Shown: positions 61,057-64,000 of the stretch, piece after piece | How the letters are laid out: every line of letters begins with the position of its first letter | Numbering within the stretch: position 1 is the stretch's first letter | Assembly (NCBI RefSeq): GCF_020144665.1 | Contig: NZ_JAAHBQ010000163.1 | Span: 62,001 to 126,000, forward strand | Source: Oscillatoria salina IIICB1 | GTDB taxonomy: Bacteria; Cyanobacteriota; Cyanobacteriia; Cyanobacteriales; SIO1D9 | Length of the DNA stretch: 64,000 nucleotides | Direction of reading: 5' to 3' | Program-made: the position numbers and the translations under genes | Notes under the pieces: generated by a model | Seen by the model: only the letters and a program-made list of their open reading frames with translations | What the model was told of the DNA's origin: nothing | Database searches by the model: none

Positions 61057-62013
61057 TTAATCTTTTCCAGCCGCATCGCGAATACTATTCCAAGTTACTA
61101 CCCCAATAACTTTACCATCATCTACAACCGTTAATTGTTCTGCACCCGTAGCCAAAAATCTTGACAAAGCTTGGCGCAAATTTTTCTCCTTAGCAATCGT
61201 ATATTTTCCCTCATTTCGATAATCTGAACTAACAGCATTCATCGCCTTTTCTACAGGCAAAACACTTAACTGACGTAAACTTTCTTTTCCCCCCATCAAA
61301 TCCTCAACAAACTCATTTGCAGGTTGATAAAGCAAATTATAAGGAGTATCAAACTGCACGATCTTACCTTGATTCAAAATTATAATTCGATCCGCCAAAT
61401 GTAGCGCTTCTTCCACATCATGAGAAACAAACAAAACTGTTTTTTTCAATTGACGTTGAAGCCGTAACATTTCCTCCTGCAAACTTTGGCGAGTAATCGC
61501 ATCAATAGCCCCAAAAGGTTCATCCATTAATAATACCTCTGGATTAGCAGCCAAAGCGCGAGCAATACCAACTCGCTGTTGTTGTCCACCAGAAAGTTGT
61601 GCGGGATAGCGATCTCTAAATTCGCTAGTTGGTAAATGAACTAATTCTAATAACTCATCTACACGAGATTGATATTTAACCTTTTTCCAACCTAACAATT
61701 TCGGGACAACAGCAACATTTTCGGCTACCGTCATGTGCGGAAATAAACCCGACTTTTGAATTACATAACCAATTTGTCGGCGTAAAGTTGTCGCTTTAAT
61801 TCTTTGGATATTTGTCCCATCTAAATAGATTCTTCCCGATGTCGGTTCGTACAATCTATTGACCATTTTTAAGAATGTAGTTTTCCCGCAACCAGAAGGT
61901 CCTAAAATGACGACAAATTCCCCTAATTCTATTTCGCAACTACACCCATCTACTGCTGGCTGCTTTGTCCCGGGAAATTTTAAATATACTTGCTCGAATT
62001 TAATTTTCGACAT
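61057..62013 (-). CDS. Osmoprotectant-type ABC transporter ATP-binding protein with CBS domain
   Basis: A 318-residue ATPase of the OpuCA/ProV kind. Walker A GPSGCGKTT, Q-loop QKSGLFPHM, signature LSGGQQQRVGIARALAANPE, Walker B LLMDEPFGAID, H-loop FVSHDVEEAL. A C-terminal CBS region (about 245-315; VEKAMNAV, GVVTWNSIRDA) would sense ionic strength or adenylates. It lies 40 bases after the substrate-binding protein gene on the same strand. It should energise uptake of glycine betaine, choline or a similar quaternary amine. No permease gene is adjacent. Confidence 0.9.
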   Translation of the reverse strand: MSKIKFEQVYLKFPGTKQPAVDGCSCEIELGEFVVILGPSGCGKTTFLKMVNRLYEPTSGRIYLDGTNIQRIKATTLRRQIGYVIQKSGLFPHMTVAENVAVVPKLLGWKKVKYQSRVDELLELVHLPTSEFRDRYPAQLSGGQQQRVGIARALAANPEVLLMDEPFGAIDAITRQSLQEEMLRLQRQLKKTVLFVSHDVEEALHLADRIIILNQGKIVQFDTPYNLLYQPANEFVEDLMGGKESLRQLSVLPVEKAMNAVSSDYRNEGKYTIAKEKNLRQALSRFLATGAEQLTVVDDGKVIGVVTWNSIRDAAGKD

Positions 62014-62053
62014 AATTTCTCCTCGTTTAGAGAAGCTGATTGCTATATCTCTA

Positions 62054-62962
62054 TTACTTCGCCGTTAATAAACCTTCGTTAAGCAAAAATTCTCTCGCTA
62101 CTTCCGCCGGTTCGCGATTTTTTCCCGTCACTTCATAATTAAGTTTTTGCATTGTTTCATCGGTAATTTTGGCGGTAATTTGATTGAGAATTGTTTTAAG
62201 TTGGGGATTTTTTTCTAAGATTTGATTATTGACAACTGGTGCAACTTGTGCAGGAGGAAAAATATTTTTCGTATCGGTTAAAACGACTAAATTATTAGCA
62301 CTAATTTCGCCATCAGTAGCAAAGCCAACCGCAACATCTGCTTCGCCATTAATTAAGCCTGGATAGCGCAAACCCGGATCGACAGCTTTATACGCTTTTA
62401 AGTTAAAATCACCGTAAGCTTGTTTAATTCCAGGTAAACCATCTTCACGTCCCTGAAACTCCGGCGGTCCAATTAAAGTTAATTCACTAGCATTAGCAAC
62501 TAAATCTGCAATAGTTTTAATGCCATATTGTTCTGATTTTGCTTGTGTCATTACCAATGCTTGTGTATTATTCATTGGTGAAGGTTCGAGCCAAACTAAA
62601 TTATATTTATCGGCGTAGGCTTGAGAAACTGTTTCATAAACTTGTTCTTTATTCGTATTAATAGGTAACTTTAAAACTGTTAAAAGAGCAGTACCAGTAT
62701 ACTCCGGATAAAAATCAATTGCTTCTGTCACCAATCCCGCCTGTGCAATAGGGGTACCTCCTAAATTAAGTTTCCTTTCCACAGTTAAACCATTTTCTTC
62801 TAAGGCAATAGCATACATTTCGCCTAAAATCAACTGTTCGGCGAAATCTTTCGAGCCAATTTTAATCGCGCCATTGTCGTTAGTATTATTGCAAGCTACG
62901 ACAACAAACATCATCAAGGAAGCTAGCACAATACTCAGAAAAATGCGTAACAGTCGTTTCAT
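62054..62962 (-). CDS. Osmoprotectant ABC transporter substrate-binding lipoprotein (OpuCC/OsmF-like)
   Basis: About 302 residues from the ATG at 62962, where MKRLLRIFLSIVLASLMMF starts a lipoprotein signal ending in VVVAC; GGTGGG lies upstream. An earlier in-frame start at 62992 adds ten residues and is less likely. The mature part has the family motifs KIGSKDFAEQLILGEMYAIA, YPEYTGTALL and ADVAVGFATDGEI. It binds a quaternary amine in the periplasm and hands it to a permease, which is missing from this window. The ATPase gene follows after 40 bases. Confidence 0.9.
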   Translation of the reverse strand: MKRLLRIFLSIVLASLMMFVVVACNNTNDNGAIKIGSKDFAEQLILGEMYAIALEENGLTVERKLNLGGTPIAQAGLVTEAIDFYPEYTGTALLTVLKLPINTNKEQVYETVSQAYADKYNLVWLEPSPMNNTQALVMTQAKSEQYGIKTIADLVANASELTLIGPPEFQGREDGLPGIKQAYGDFNLKAYKAVDPGLRYPGLINGEADVAVGFATDGEISANNLVVLTDTKNIFPPAQVAPVVNNQILEKNPQLKTILNQITAKITDETMQKLNYEVTGKNREPAEVAREFLLNEGLLTAK

Positions 62963-63128
62963 TTGTTCAATCCCACCAGTGCAATTCTTCATTTTACTGA
63001 TTCCACTGGTGACAAACTACGCCCTTAGTTTAATCTGAAATTCGCTTTTCGAGGTATACTGACCGGATGCAGCTAGAATCCCTGAGTGGCAAGTTTATAA
63101 TAAACGAGAGGACTGGTAGTAGATAAAT

Positions 63129-63608
63129 ATGAGTTTACAAGACCTTGCTAACATTTCTCAAATTGCACAAGCTGTGCTAGTTGTTGTCTCTTTGGGTTTT
63201 ATTTGGTATCAGTTGCGAGAAGGCGTTAGGCTAGCCAAGTCAGAAAATGCTAGATCTTTAGCAGAGCAAGCAGGAGCTTTTAATTCGCTGTTAATTCAGA
63301 ATGCTGATTTGGCAGAACTTTGGTACAGTTATGGTCGCAAGCTTGAGCAAGATGGCGAAATCGATCGACTACGTTATCGAGAGATGTTGGTGCAGTGGTT
63401 GATTTTCCATGAATACATTTACTATCAGTGGAAACAGAAACTTCTTGATTAAGAGATATACTGTGCTTGGTTATCAGACTTAGAAGATGTAGTCCAAAAA
63501 CATAATTTAGACGATGTGTTTTCTAGTGGGATTCAAAATGTTTTCCCCGGAGAGTTTGGACGACATCTGAATCATTTGCGAGCAAAGGCACTAAGTAGCA
63601 GGGCATAA
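63129..63608 (+). pseudogene. Hypothetical membrane-anchored protein interrupted by one in-frame stop
   Basis: The first open part (63129-63452, 107 codons) begins with a membrane helix (about 10-27) and ends at TAA 63450-63452. The same frame stays open for another 51 codons to TAA 63606, reading EIYCAWLSDLEDVVQKHNLD, then GIQNVFPGEFGRHLNHLRAK. This is clearly protein-like and continues the same domain. A single nonsense change, for example GAA to TAA, would explain it. It may be a true pseudogene, a strain-specific mutation or a sequencing error. The function is unknown. Confidence 0.75.
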
Positions 63609-63665
63609 CAGTAAATTCAAAGGATGACAAAATGATAAAATAGGTTAGAAGACAAAACAATATTC

Positions 63666-63890
63666 ATGCCTAGGAAAATTCGAGAGTTAAAAGCACAAAT
63701 TGCTCGTTATGGGTTTATTTACTTACCCAAACGTGGCAAAGGCAGCCATGAGCGTTGGCGACATCCTATCCTTAGAAAAACGCTGACAATTTCCGGCAAG
63801 GATGGAGATGATGTACCACTTTATCTCGAAAAGCAACTAGCAGAGCTAATCACTGAATTGGAAGAATTAAGGAAGGAAGACGATTTATGA
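63666..63890 (+). CDS. hicA: HicA-family toxin
   Basis: A 74-residue HicA/YcfA-like protein with a double-stranded-RNA-binding-like fold. LKRYGF-like LKAQIARYGFIYLPKRGKGSHERWRHP contains the key GSHERW His, and LTISGKDGDDVPLYLEKQL follows. HicA toxins cleave mRNA. Its stop overlaps the start of the HicB-like gene by ATGA, so toxin and antitoxin are translationally coupled, with the toxin first, as is usual for hicAB. Confidence 0.9.
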   Translation: MPRKIRELKAQIARYGFIYLPKRGKGSHERWRHPILRKTLTISGKDGDDVPLYLEKQLAELITELEELRKEDDL

Positions 63891-64000
63891 GTGAATACAG
63901 TATGATTATTCAATGGTCTGATGAAGATCGGCTTTTTTTGGTTACGATTCCAGAATTTAGCGATCGCGTAATTATGCCTTGCACTCATGGTAAAACTCGT
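63887..64000 (+). CDS. hicB: HicB-family antitoxin (3' end outside window)
   Basis: Thirty-eight codons are visible: MSEYSMIIQWSDEDRLFLVT, then IPEF and CTHGKTR. This is the N-terminus of the HicB RNase H-like domain. The ATG at 63887 overlaps the hicA stop. It should neutralise HicA and repress the operon. The C-terminal DNA-binding part lies beyond the right edge. Confidence 0.85.
   Translation, partial: MSEYSMIIQWSDEDRLFLVTIPEFSDRVIMPCTHGKTR

Overview
The window reads as chromosomal DNA of a motile, probably filamentous cyanobacterium. The octamer GCGATCGC (HIP1) is scattered throughout. The gene families are typically cyanobacterial: PATAN-type response regulators, a GAF-repeat chemoreceptor of the PixJ kind, CHASE2 cyclases, DUF928, MscS channels with a cyclic-nucleotide domain, and many short intergenic repeats (GTAGAGAC/GTCTCTAC hairpins, AGCGCTTTAGCGCT repeats, GATAACT satellites). 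All calls come from reading the sequence; no database search was run.

1-15 kb is a signalling block. A membrane hybrid histidine kinase ending in an adenylate-cyclase domain (cut by the left edge) is followed by a pix/ptx-like phototaxis locus: CheY-like regulator, two convergent PATAN-REC proteins, CheW, a four-GAF chemoreceptor whose third GAF carries the Cys-His and GGRYR hallmarks of red/green cyanobacteriochromes, a hybrid CheA and a second CheW. Light sensing would feed CheA, and the PATAN-REC/CheY proteins would pass output to type IV pili.

15-25 kb holds a Uma2-like nuclease, a two-gene set of a polynucleotide-kinase-like protein plus a Thg1-like 3'-5' polymerase (possible RNA 5'-end repair), an HtrA protease, and a co-directional run of CHASE2 nucleotide cyclase, MBL-fold hydrolase and two MscS-type channels with intact cyclic-nucleotide-binding motifs. 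That run could be a synthesis, degradation and effector module, possibly for cGMP.

25-36 kb is mostly housekeeping: SMC, a PRC-barrel protein, beta-carbonic anhydrase, CBS protein and three polysaccharide genes.

36-50 kb is an accessory, conflict-type region. It has two copies of a structured intergenic element, gene remnants, a RelE/Phd toxin-antitoxin pair, SWIM and WGR/HEAT proteins, and an Ntox30-like toxin beside a small HEAT protein. It ends with a tight three-gene operon encoding a winged-helix protein, a P-loop ATPase, and a three-part fusion of DEDD exonuclease, Cas4-like Fe-S nuclease and FtsK/HerA translocase. This operon is the best candidate for an undescribed system.

50-64 kb carries further glycosyltransferases, a large anchored protein of unknown function, tRNA-Gly(UCC), a TonB-like protein with a 45-bp coding repeat, an ABC-2 exporter, DUF4291, osmoprotectant-type ABC components without a permease, a gene broken by one stop codon, and a HicAB pair cut by the right edge.
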